Assembly: GCF_042675965.1 (NCBI RefSeq)
Contig: NZ_JBHTKJ010000038.1
Location: 1-11,987, forward strand
From: Virgibacillus_R byunsanensis
GTDB lineage: Bacteria > Bacillota > Bacilli > Bacillales > Amphibacillaceae
DNA: 11,987 nucleotides
Direction: 5' to 3'
The translations under genes were made by a program, and so were the position numbers. The notes beneath the pieces were generated by a model, which saw only the letters and a list, made by a program, of their open reading frames with translations, was not told where the DNA came from and searched no databases. Every line of letters begins with the position of its first letter. Position 1 is the first letter of the stretch. This document shows, piece after piece, positions 1 to 7,233 of this stretch.

Positions 1-1
1 C

Positions 2-544
2 CCTTACCGTTGGGCTACGCCCTTCACACACTTGAAGAGGGAGACTTCTTTCGGAAGTACGTTAAATATTATTACGCTTATATTTTACAGGTTTACATTT
101 GTAGATTTTAAATATGAGGCACTGACTCCTCCTTACTGGATAAATATGGGGGCAGTTGCTATTACCACTTTGGCAGGTTCTACCTTGATATTACACGCTG
201 ATAGTTGGGAATTGCTTGGTGAAGTCACCATTTTCATAAAGGGATTTACTTTATTCTTTTGGGTGACTGGTACGTGGTGGATCCCGCTATTATTTATTTT
301 AATGATATGGCGCCACTTTTACCATCGTTATTCCCTTTCATATGACCCACAATTTTGGGGAATGGTATTCCCGCTTTCTATGTATACAACAAGTACATTT
401 CAATTGTCAGTTGCTTTAGGAGTTCCGTTTCTAACAGTTATCCCTCATATAATAGTGTATATAGCACTGATCGCATGGACAATAGGTTTTGTTGGACTTA
501 TTCATCACCTATTCCAAACTTTCAAGAGTTATTACCGTTCATAA
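2..544 (+). CDS. TDT/SLAC1-family (tellurite-resistance/C4-dicarboxylate) transporter, C-terminal fragment
   Basis: This is the C-terminal half of a multi-pass membrane carrier or anion channel of the TDT family. The frame is open to the left edge. A TTG at 32 is the first start-like codon, but family-like sequence begins only near codon 65 (NIITLIFYRFTF). It then shows the family segment TPPYWINMGA, a helix ending TTLAGSTLIL, a Trp-rich helix (FFWVTGTWWIPLLFIL), WGMVFPLSMYTTSTFQL, and a last helix before the natural stop at 542-544. About 160 residues and four to five helices are present, against roughly 330 residues and about ten helices in the family. The first ~60 bases do not read like transporter and resemble the intergenic repeats further right, so the gene may be truly 5'-truncated rather than merely cut by the window edge. 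The substrate cannot be inferred. Confidence 0.75.
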   Translation, partial: PYRWATPFTHLKRETSFGSTLNIITLIFYRFTFVDFKYEALTPPYWINMGAVAITTLAGSTLILHADSWELLGEVTIFIKGFTLFFWVTGTWWIPLLFILMIWRHFYHRYSLSYDPQFWGMVFPLSMYTTSTFQLSVALGVPFLTVIPHIIVYIALIAWTIGFVGLIHHLFQTFKSYYRS

Positions 545-918
545 AGAATTAAATGTCTCTAGTATAAAAATTTTTGAACAATGGCAATAGATCACGGATA
601 TGCCTTAACTCCGCCTCTTTAATTCGTATAAAAGGACGTACATTACCAAAATTCTGTGTATCTCGACTGTGCCAGGTATTCTTCCTGTATGGCAAAGGTT
701 AACGTTTGCCATACATTAAGAGTTAGTGCACTGAGCGTCCTCTTGCACCGTATTTTTCAGCCCTCTGTCAGTAAAATTCATTAGCAGTACGGAGGTTGTA
801 TATTAGTCCTGTTACCAGGATCTCCCTACTCGTTAGTCACGTTGCCCCAAATAGTAAAATCATGAAAAGAAAGCTCATTTCAGAAATAAGTAGGAATAGT
901 TTAGTTATTGTATTGATT
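545..918. other. 374-base interval without an intact gene; broken minus-strand frame and a palindrome
   Basis: I find no intact gene, RNA gene or clear terminator here. On the minus strand one frame from about 863 down to the stop at 549-551 reads like protein but is broken by four stops. Its start reads MILLFGAT-stop-LTSREILV, reminiscent of the glycine-rich loop of a Rossmann fold. Its end contains NFGNVRPFIRIKEAELRH followed by IRDLLPLFKNFYTRDI. It could be a decayed gene or chance. The interval also carries the palindrome listed separately. Confidence 0.4.
686..715. repeat. 30-nt near-perfect palindrome
   Basis: The 11-nt arm TGTATGGCAAA (686-696) is matched exactly by its reverse complement (705-715). 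Between them lie GTT/AAC (698-703), flanked by one G-G mismatch at 697/704. The site is therefore symmetric around a GTTAAC centre. No T-tract follows on either strand, so a terminator is unlikely. It could be a dimeric regulator's operator, a cruciform, or a leftover of an inserted element. Confidence 0.6.
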
Positions 919-1287
919 TTATGTGGAAACAGACCAAGAAAGAATAATGGAGATTACTAGAAGCATAATTCCTGTTAAAAGGAAAGGTAACGCTAGAGTG
1001 AATGTTATCTTATATGGATTTACATATTCTCTTTTACCTTCAATATCATCCAGAACTATCTCTACTGGGTTTGCTTTTTGAAAGAATTGCTTAAAACTCT
1101 TTACTATGCCGTTAAAGAAACCACCTTGTAGTATGGTCATTGTTCCCCCGACTATGGTAAGAAGAAGTGAACTGTAGAAAAGGCTGTTCTCCCAGGCAAT
1201 TAAGTTAATAGAATTATATAGGAAAAAGGAAAGAAAGAATGAGAATAGGATTGTTGCAGAAGTGGCCATTAAAATTTTATGAAACAT
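919..1287 (-). CDS. DUF3899 domain-containing membrane protein
   Basis: This is a small hydrophobic protein of about 122 residues that I recognise as DUF3899-like. It has an N-terminal helix (ATILFSFFLSFFLYNSINLI), a second helix (FYSSLLLTIVGGTMTIL), the family-like GGFFNGIVKSFKQFFQK segment, a charged loop (VLDDIEGKREYVNP) and a C-terminal helix (FTLALPFLLTGIMLLVISIIL). I prefer the ATG at 1287, which gives MFHKILMATS. It is preceded by GGTGAGG at about six bases, whereas the in-frame GTG at 1299 has an SD only three bases away. The gene is divergent from oppA. The family's function is unknown to me and nothing here adds a catalytic motif. Confidence 0.75.
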   Translation of the reverse strand: MFHKILMATSATILFSFFLSFFLYNSINLIAWENSLFYSSLLLTIVGGTMTILQGGFFNGIVKSFKQFFQKANPVEIVLDDIEGKREYVNPYKITFTLALPFLLTGIMLLVISIILSWSVST

Positions 1288-1317
1288 AGAGATCCTCACC
1301 TACTCCATTTTTCTGTT

Positions 1318-1326
1318 AGTATATCA
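1318..1326 (-). promoter_or_regulatory. Candidate extended -10 promoter of the DUF3899 gene
   Basis: On the minus strand the bases read TGATATACT, an extended -10 (TGn plus TATACT), about 30 bases upstream of the chosen start. Seventeen bases further up is a weak -35 (TTAAAT), so the site would rely on the extended element. One CodY-like box covers the spacer between the two. Confidence 0.4.
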
Positions 1327-1328
1327 CA

Positions 1329-1343
1329 AAATTTCAAAAAATT
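1329..1343. promoter_or_regulatory. CodY-box-like site 1, between divergent promoters
   Basis: AAATTTCAAAAAATT matches the CodY consensus AATTTTCWGAAAATT at 13 of 15 positions (mismatches at 3 and 9). It lies just upstream of the candidate opp -35 and within the DUF3899 promoter spacer, a position from which CodY could affect both. The region is very AT-rich, so chance matches are more likely than usual. The second site 88 bases away strengthens the call. Confidence 0.5.
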
Positions 1344-1356
1344 TAAAAAATAAACA

Positions 1357-1385
1357 TTGACTATAGCCCCCCATAGGTGTAGTTT
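1357..1385 (+). promoter_or_regulatory. Candidate promoter of the opp operon
   Basis: A TTGACT -35 (1357-1362) is followed after 17 bases by TAGTTT (1380-1385), a poor -10 (3/6). The -35 is good (5/6) and placed sensibly between the two CodY-like boxes. The -10 is uncertain; TAATAAT starting near 1396 is an alternative without a matching -35. Confidence 0.35.
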
Positions 1386-1416
1386 TAAATGAAGTAATAA
1401 TGTTACGATTTTTCTA

Positions 1417-1431
1417 AATTTTCATAAAAAT
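1417..1431. promoter_or_regulatory. CodY-box-like site 2, in the oppA leader
   Basis: AATTTTCATAAAAAT matches AATTTTCWGAAAATT at 13 of 15 positions (mismatches at 9 and 14). A weaker 11/15 match overlaps its left side at 1408-1422; overlapping boxes are common at CodY targets. The site is downstream of the candidate promoter and 17 bases before the oppA start, a roadblock position. Confidence 0.5.
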
Positions 1432-1448
1432 ACAAGGGGGGAAAAGGA

Positions 1449-3125
1449 ATGAAGAACCGATCAATAATCACGTTGTTGCTCTTAATGTTTACCTTAGGTG
1501 CAGTACTAGTTGGATGTAATTTTGATGACTCTGCTGATGAAGTGGACAGCGATACCACTACTGAGGATGGAACGGAGAGTGAATCAGAAGGAGTAGATAC
1601 TGAAACGGGAACAGAGCAAGTGTTGAATTTATCAGAGAACTCAGAGATTCCGACAATGGATTCTGTTCATGCTCATGATGGTGTTTCATTTACGGCTTTA
1701 ACTAATACCACGGAAGGGTTATATCGTCTAGGAGTAGAGCATGATGCAGTGTTAGCTATTGCAGATGATCACCAGCCTAGCGAAGATGGATTGGTACACA
1801 CATTTACACTCCGTGATGCGAATTGGAGTAACGGTGAACCTGTGACTGCTGACGATTTTGTCTACGGATGGCAAAGAATATTTGAAGATACTGGTCACTA
1901 TGCAAATATGTTTGAAACAGCGAAGATTCTAAATGCAACCGAAATTTTAAATGGAGAAAAATCAGCAGATGAATTAGGGGTTGAAGCAATTGATGAAAAA
2001 ACCCTTGAAGTAACATTGTCCGGTCCAAACCCTCTTTTAGCTCAGAATTTAACATTTCCTTCATTCCTGCCACAGAATCAGGAATTTGTGGAAAGCCAAG
2101 GAGACCAATATGCTTTAGAAGCCAGTAACCTATTATTTAACGGTCCATTTATAATGTCAGAATGGAAGCACGATCAAAGCTGGCAATATAAGAAGAATCC
2201 AGATTATTGGGATGCTGAAGCAGTTAAATTGGAAGAAATCAATGTATTTGTAGTTAAAGAATCATCAACAGAATTAAACCTTTATGAAACAAACGAACTT
2301 GACAGAGTTGAACTCAGTGCATCTTCTGTCGATCAATATCAAGACGACGAAAACTTTAGTCTTGTGGATGATGCTGAGATTAGATTTCTACGTTTCAATC
2401 ATAACCTCGAAGATTTAGGTAACGAGAATATACGTCGTGCAATTGATCTTGGTTGGGATAAAGTAGCGCATGCGGACGTCATTCTTAATAATGGTTCAAA
2501 ACCGTTATATGGATTAGTTCCTGAAGGTTTCTCTACTTCACCAGACGATACTGATTTCCGCGATTTGAATGGAGCATTCAACCAAGGAAATTATGAAGAA
2601 GCACAAGCATTTTTGGATGAAGGTCTTAAGGAGATTGGGAAAGACTCTACGACCATTTCTATTATGTCATCGGATGATGAATCCATGATGAAAACAGCAG
2701 AATATTTGAAAGATCAACTAGAAACCAATTTGTCAGGGTTAACAGTAGAGATTAACGTTGTTCCTTTCGAACAAAGACTGGAACTAGAAAAATCTATAGA
2801 ATACGGCATATCCATTTCTTCATGGGGACCAGACTACATCGACCCAATGACCTACCTTGGTATGTGGGTGACAGAGGGGTCAGCTAATAGAATGGGTTAC
2901 TCTAACCCTGAATTCGATGCTCTTATTGATGAGATAAATAATGAACAGGATCCTGCTGCTCGCTATGAAATGATGCTTGAGGCTGAAAAGTTATTATTTG
3001 AAGATGCGGCTATAGGACCAGCATATCAGGTGACGAACGCAGTTCTTCAACGTACTAATATTAAGGATTTAGCTTACCACCCAAGTGGTGCAGAATTTAC
3101 TTTCAAATGGGCATATATAGAATAA
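1449..3125 (+). CDS. oppA: Oligopeptide ABC transporter, substrate-binding lipoprotein OppA
   Basis: This protein (558 aa) captures peptides outside the membrane and delivers them to OppBC. It starts with a lipoprotein signal: basic MKNR, a hydrophobic stretch, then lipobox LVGC with the lipidated Cys at residue 23. Residues 26-56 form a flexible linker rich in Asp/Glu/Ser/Thr (14 acidic residues of 31), and there is no Lys or Arg between residues 5 and 92. The family-5 binding domain fills most of the rest; typical pieces are NTTEGLYRL (86-94), WSNGEPVTADDFVYGWQR (126-143) and KNPDYWDAEAVKLEEINV. Length is normal for OppA. The ATG is preceded by AAGGGGGG at seven bases. It is first in the operon, with two CodY-like sites upstream and a leaky-terminator-like hairpin downstream. 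Which peptides it binds cannot be read from the sequence. Confidence 0.95.
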   Translation: MKNRSIITLLLLMFTLGAVLVGCNFDDSADEVDSDTTTEDGTESESEGVDTETGTEQVLNLSENSEIPTMDSVHAHDGVSFTALTNTTEGLYRLGVEHDAVLAIADDHQPSEDGLVHTFTLRDANWSNGEPVTADDFVYGWQRIFEDTGHYANMFETAKILNATEILNGEKSADELGVEAIDEKTLEVTLSGPNPLLAQNLTFPSFLPQNQEFVESQGDQYALEASNLLFNGPFIMSEWKHDQSWQYKKNPDYWDAEAVKLEEINVFVVKESSTELNLYETNELDRVELSASSVDQYQDDENFSLVDDAEIRFLRFNHNLEDLGNENIRRAIDLGWDKVAHADVILNNGSKPLYGLVPEGFSTSPDDTDFRDLNGAFNQGNYEEAQAFLDEGLKEIGKDSTTISIMSSDDESMMKTAEYLKDQLETNLSGLTVEINVVPFEQRLELEKSIEYGISISSWGPDYIDPMTYLGMWVTEGSANRMGYSNPEFDALIDEINNEQDPAARYEMMLEAEKLLFEDAAIGPAYQVTNAVLQRTNIKDLAYHPSGAEFTFKWAYIE

Positions 3126-3150
3126 TAAAGATAAAATTGTAACAGATTTC

Positions 3151-3189
3151 AAGAAGAGGATGTTATATCTGATGCATTCTCTTTTTTTT
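3151..3189 (+). terminator. Stem-loop with T-tract between oppA and oppB (partial terminator)
   Basis: AAGAGGATG (3154-3162) pairs with CATTCTCTT (3175-3183) with one G-T wobble. The pairing can extend at its base by AAG against TTT. The loop is 12 nt and eight T's run from 3182 to 3189. Inside an operon, directly after the binding-protein gene, this probably stops part of the transcripts and leaves oppA mRNA in excess over oppBCDF. It could also act by blocking 3'-end decay. Confidence 0.65.
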
Positions 3190-3227
3190 ATCTAGATTTA
3201 TCCTAACAAGATAAGTGAGGTGTGGTT

Positions 3228-4160
3228 GTGAAAGGTTATATCTTCCAGCGTATAGGTTATATGCTTATTACGCTTTTTATCGTTATTTCCGTTACCTTTT
3301 TTCTCGTCAAACTCCTTCCAGGTACACCATTTAGTAATCCGGAAAAATTATCTGAACAGCAATTAGTGCTAATGAATGAAAAATATGGACTGGATAAGCC
3401 AGCTGCTATTCAGTATGTAAAGTATATAGGAAATCTAGTAACAGGTGATCTTGGTCTTTCTTATCAGTATGACGGACGTTCGGTAAATAGTATTCTAAGC
3501 AGCCGAATTGGTCCATCGGCTCTGATCGGGTTTCAGGCGCTTATTATAGGTACACTAATTGGGCTAATTCTTGGAATCATATCTGCCTTAAAGCATAATA
3601 GTTTCCTAGATTATGGATCAGTTTTTATCGCTGTTCTCGGCATGTCGATTCCATCTTTTGTTTTTGCCGCATTAATGCAGTATTATATCGGAGTTAAACT
3701 TGGCTGGTTACCAGCAGCATTATGGCAGGGGTATGAGTATACCATGATGCCTTCTATTGCTCTATCCGTTATGGTTGTAGCTACAGTTGCCAGATTTATT
3801 CGAACAGAAATGTTAGAAGTTCTGGGGCAGGATTATATTATAACAGCAAAAGCAAAAGGCTTAACAGAATCAGCTGTTGTGATCAAACATGTAATTCGTA
3901 ACGCATTAATTCCTGTTGTGACAATGCTTGGACCTTTAGCTGTAGCCATAATGACGGGGACATTGGTCATAGAAAAAATATTTGCAGTACCTGGTCTTGG
4001 AGAACAATTTACAAAGTCTGTTTTAGTAAATGATTATAGCGTTATTATGGGTATTACATTAATGTATAGTGCACTTTTTATTGGAGTTGTATTTCTAGTA
4101 GATATCTTATACGGCATGATCGACCCACGTATCAGTTTAAAAGGGGGTCATAAACAATGA
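3228..4160 (+). CDS. oppB: Oligopeptide ABC transporter permease OppB
   Basis: This is one of the two membrane subunits forming the peptide channel. The N-terminal helix RIGYMLITLFIVISVTFFLV is followed by the OppB-type external segment KLLPGTPFSNP...EKYGLDKP. The permease core carries the EAA loop (DYIITAKAKGLTESAVVIKH, residues ~202-221) that docks on the ATPases. Of two in-frame GTG codons, 3228 (giving MKGYIFQRIGY, 310 aa) has GAGG seven bases upstream. The GTG at 3222 overlaps that ribosome binding site, so I chose 3228. The stop overlaps the oppC start (ATGA at 4157-4160), which suggests translational coupling. Confidence 0.93.
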   Translation: MKGYIFQRIGYMLITLFIVISVTFFLVKLLPGTPFSNPEKLSEQQLVLMNEKYGLDKPAAIQYVKYIGNLVTGDLGLSYQYDGRSVNSILSSRIGPSALIGFQALIIGTLIGLILGIISALKHNSFLDYGSVFIAVLGMSIPSFVFAALMQYYIGVKLGWLPAALWQGYEYTMMPSIALSVMVVATVARFIRTEMLEVLGQDYIITAKAKGLTESAVVIKHVIRNALIPVVTMLGPLAVAIMTGTLVIEKIFAVPGLGEQFTKSVLVNDYSVIMGITLMYSALFIGVVFLVDILYGMIDPRISLKGGHKQ

Positions 4161-5164
4161 GAACTGAGAAAAAGGAAATTACGAATGATATGTTTGTGGC
4201 AGCTCCACTTGACTCCAGTAAAAAAGAAGAGATCTCAGGTCCACCTGTAACCTTTTGGAAAGAAGCCTGGAGAAGATTAAGAAAGAATAAAGGGTCTTAC
4301 TTTGGATTTATTATTATTATAGTAATGACAGTGTTGGCATTAGGCGGCCCTTTTATGAATGAGTATACTCATGTTGAGCAGGACTTGATGCGCTCTAATT
4401 TACCTCCACTTGTACCTGGTTTAGAGTGGCTGGGACTTAATGGTGAAGATGTCAACGGAGTCAATCAGTATGAGAATAGAGGAATCACGCAAGCTTCTTG
4501 GTTTGGAACAGATGAATTTGGTCGTGATTTATGGACGAGAGTTTGGTATGCGACGCAAATTTCCTTATTTATTGCTCTGGTTGCTGCATTGCTGGATTTA
4601 ATTATTGGAGTTGTATACGGCGGAATTTCTTCCTTTTATGGTGGACGAATAGACAATGTCATGCAACGTATCATAGAAGTACTTATGGGAATACCAAATT
4701 TAGTTGTCATTATTCTTTTTATCATGATACTGGAGCCGGGTATTACCTCTATTATTTTGGCTATGGTTATTACGGGATGGGTAGGTATGTCGCGTGTCGT
4801 ACGTGGACAAATTTTGCAACTAAAGGGGCAGGAATTTATCCTGGCAGCTCGAAATTTGGGATCGTCCAATAAGAAAATTATATGGCAACATTTAATACCT
4901 AATGTTATGGGGCCTATTATAGTAACCCTAATGTTTACCATTCCTACAGCCATCTTTTTTGAAGCATTTTTAAGTTTTATAGGTTTAGGGTTACAACCGC
5001 CGCTGGCTTCATTAGGTGTATTAATCGAAGATGGTTATCAATCGATGCGTTTCTTTCCCTATAAATTAATATATCCAGCTATCGTGATCAGTGCTATTAT
5101 GATTTGTTTTAACGTTCTGGCAGATGGGTTACGGGATGCACTGGATCCCAAAATGAGGAAATAA
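4157..5164 (+). CDS. oppC: Oligopeptide ABC transporter permease OppC
   Basis: This second channel subunit has 335 aa. A cytoplasmic N-terminus of about 48 residues containing FWKEAWRRLRKNKGS leads into the first helix (FGFIIIIVMTVLALGGPF). A long external segment follows, ending in the OppC hallmark WFGTDEFGRDLWTR (115-128), then the permease core with EAA loop FILAARNLGSSNKKIIWQHL (~227-246). The segment NLPPLVPGLEWLG (81-93) before the hallmark fits Gram-positive OppC rather than DppC. It overlaps oppB by 4 bases and has AAGGGGG nine bases upstream. It ends 19 bases before oppD. Confidence 0.93.
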   Translation: MRTEKKEITNDMFVAAPLDSSKKEEISGPPVTFWKEAWRRLRKNKGSYFGFIIIIVMTVLALGGPFMNEYTHVEQDLMRSNLPPLVPGLEWLGLNGEDVNGVNQYENRGITQASWFGTDEFGRDLWTRVWYATQISLFIALVAALLDLIIGVVYGGISSFYGGRIDNVMQRIIEVLMGIPNLVVIILFIMILEPGITSIILAMVITGWVGMSRVVRGQILQLKGQEFILAARNLGSSNKKIIWQHLIPNVMGPIIVTLMFTIPTAIFFEAFLSFIGLGLQPPLASLGVLIEDGYQSMRFFPYKLIYPAIVISAIMICFNVLADGLRDALDPKMRK

Positions 5165-5183
5165 GAAAGGAGAGGAGACAATT

Positions 5184-6227
5184 ATGACTGATAATATATT
5201 AGCTGTAGATCAACTTCACGTTTCCTTTCAAACGCATGAAGGGGAAGTAAAGGCAGCACGTGGTATCAGCTTTGATCTAAAAAAGGGAGAGACACTAGCA
5301 ATTGTTGGAGAATCTGGTTCAGGTAAATCAGTTGCTGCTAAAAGTTTACTAAGAGTACTCCCAAAACAAAACAGTATTATAAAACAAGGTGAAGTCCTTT
5401 ATGACGGAAAAGACCTATTAAAATATAGTGAAAAAGAAATGCAAAAAATTCGAGGGTCAGAAATTTCAATGGTTTTCCAAGACCCAATGACTTCGTTAAA
5501 TCCAACCATGACTATTGGAAAACAAATTATGGAAGGTTTAAAAAAGCATCAACAAATGGGTAAAAGAGAAGCTTTAAAAGAAGCTAAGGAACTTCTTCGA
5601 CTTGTAGGAATTCCTAATGCTGAAGAAAGAATGAAAGAACATCCTCATCAGTTTTCAGGTGGAATGAGGCAGAGGGTAGTTATTGCTATTGCTCTAGCCT
5701 GTAAACCGAAAGTGCTAATTGCTGACGAACCTACAACCGCCCTTGATGTAACTATTCAAGCTCAAATATTGGACTTGATGAAGGACTTGCAAAAAAAGAC
5801 AGGTACAGCAATTATAATCATTACCCATGACCTTGGTGTAGTCGCTAACATGGCTCAACGTGTTGCGGTTATGTATGCAGGAGAAATTATCGAAACGGGA
5901 ACAGCAGATGAGATTTTCTTTGAGCCTAAACACCCCTATACGTGGGGATTACTATTATCTATGCCGAAATTATACGCGGATCGTTCCGTACCGCTAATCC
6001 CAATTGCTGGTACTCCACCAGATTTAGGACAGTTGCCTGATGGTTGTCCTTTTGCGGCTCGTTGCCCGCACGTTATGAAGGTTTGTCACGATTTTACACC
6101 GGCTAATACTATAATATCAGATACCCACACCGTCTCATGCTGGTTAGAAGATGAACGAGCACCACGGGTTGATAGACCACATGATGTAGGAGGATTAATC
6201 GATGAAAGAAAAAGTAAAACTACTTGA
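5184..6227 (+). CDS. oppD: Oligopeptide ABC transporter ATP-binding protein OppD
   Basis: This is one of two ATPases powering peptide import (347 aa). Walker A is GESGSGKS (42-49), Q-loop VFQDPMTSLNP near 97-107, ABC signature FSGGMRQR (157-164, Met in place of the usual Gln), Walker B VLIADEPT (177-184), D-loop TALD, and switch histidine H215. The C-terminal oligopeptide/dipeptide extension has four cysteines, C288, C294, C301 and C319. This spacing is known in the family to hold an iron-sulphur cluster. AAGGAGAGGAG precedes the ATG. The 3' end overlaps oppF by 26 bases. Confidence 0.95.
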   Translation: MTDNILAVDQLHVSFQTHEGEVKAARGISFDLKKGETLAIVGESGSGKSVAAKSLLRVLPKQNSIIKQGEVLYDGKDLLKYSEKEMQKIRGSEISMVFQDPMTSLNPTMTIGKQIMEGLKKHQQMGKREALKEAKELLRLVGIPNAEERMKEHPHQFSGGMRQRVVIAIALACKPKVLIADEPTTALDVTIQAQILDLMKDLQKKTGTAIIIITHDLGVVANMAQRVAVMYAGEIIETGTADEIFFEPKHPYTWGLLLSMPKLYADRSVPLIPIAGTPPDLGQLPDGCPFAARCPHVMKVCHDFTPANTIISDTHTVSCWLEDERAPRVDRPHDVGGLIDERKSKTT

Positions 6228-7170
6228 AGTTAAAAATTTACAGAAACACTTTAAAATAGGAAAAAAGCAGGTGTTAAAAGCAGTAGATGGTATTTCTTTT
6301 GATATCTATAAAGGAGAAACACTAGGATTGGTAGGGGAGTCTGGTTGTGGGAAATCAACAGCTGGACGAACAATCAATCGCCTATACGCTGCGACCTCCG
6401 GACAAGTAATATACAATGGGGAAGATACTCAAGTTAAAAAATCCATGAAGGATACCAAAGAGATAAACAAGAAAATACAGATGATCTTTCAAGATCCGTA
6501 TTCATCCCTTGATCCAAGAATGACTGTAATGGAAATTATATCAGAGGGGATTAGTAACTATAGTCCTCACATGGGGAAAAAAGAAAAACTTACGAAAGTC
6601 CACGATTTACTTGAGTTAGTGGGTTTAAATAAGAATCATGCTAACCGCTATCCACATGAATTTAGTGGAGGTCAACGGCAGCGAATAGGAATAGCGCGAG
6701 CGTTAGCGGTAGAACCAGAATTTATTATTGCGGATGAACCTATTGCTGCGTTGGATGTTTCCATACAAGCTCAAATAGTGAATCTTTTAAAAGAGTTGCA
6801 ATTAGATAAGAAGTTAACCTATTTATTTATTGCCCATGACTTATCGATGGTCAAACATATCAGTGATCGAATAGCTGTCATGTATATGGGGAATCTCGTA
6901 GAATTAGCTGATAGTGGGGAATTATATAGTGAGCCGTTACATCCTTATACGCAGGCACTATTATCAGCTATTCCCCTGCCTAATCCGGAAATTGAAAGAT
7001 CACGTGAACGCATTATTTTAACTGGAGACATCCCAGATCCAATCAATCCTCCAAGCGGCTGTCGTTTTCGTACACGTTGTCCAGTAGCCATGGATGTATG
7101 TGCAAAAGTCGTACCAGAGTGGCAGGAAGTAAAACAAGACCATTTTGTTGCTTGTCATCTTTATCGGTAA
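6202..7170 (+). CDS. oppF: Oligopeptide ABC transporter ATP-binding protein OppF
   Basis: This is the partner ATPase (322 aa). Walker A is GESGCGKST (45-53), Q-loop IFQDPYSSLDP around 95-105, signature FSGGQRQR (154-161), Walker B FIIADEP (174-180), and switch histidine H212. C287, C293, C300 and C318 repeat exactly the C-X5-C-X6-C-X17-C spacing of OppD, so both ATPases may carry a cluster. The start sits inside oppD, with AGGAGG about eight bases before the ATG. It is the last opp gene; I see no convincing terminator hairpin in the 63 bases before the convergent racemase gene. Confidence 0.95.
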   Translation: MKEKVKLLEVKNLQKHFKIGKKQVLKAVDGISFDIYKGETLGLVGESGCGKSTAGRTINRLYAATSGQVIYNGEDTQVKKSMKDTKEINKKIQMIFQDPYSSLDPRMTVMEIISEGISNYSPHMGKKEKLTKVHDLLELVGLNKNHANRYPHEFSGGQRQRIGIARALAVEPEFIIADEPIAALDVSIQAQIVNLLKELQLDKKLTYLFIAHDLSMVKHISDRIAVMYMGNLVELADSGELYSEPLHPYTQALLSAIPLPNPEIERSRERIILTGDIPDPINPPSGCRFRTRCPVAMDVCAKVVPEWQEVKQDHFVACHLYR

Positions 7171-7233
7171 ATAAGGAAGTGAAAAAGGGGGAAAGGCGAG
7201 GGAAAAAAATTCATAATAGATAACTAAACTTAC

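Noticed and set aside
1804..2581. Minus-strand open frames inside oppA (89 and 60 aa)
   Set aside because: They are antisense to a clear binding-protein gene, with low-complexity Leu/His-rich translations and no recognisable family.
4531..4953. Frames of 113 aa (plus) and 105 aa (minus) within oppC
   Set aside because: They lie wholly inside the permease gene, have odd composition (many Tyr/Cys or Ile) and no family signal.
7171..7233. Bidirectional terminator between oppF and the racemase gene
   Set aside because: T/A runs exist but I could not find a convincing stem; GGAAGTGAAAAAGGGGG looks SD-like but no gene follows it.
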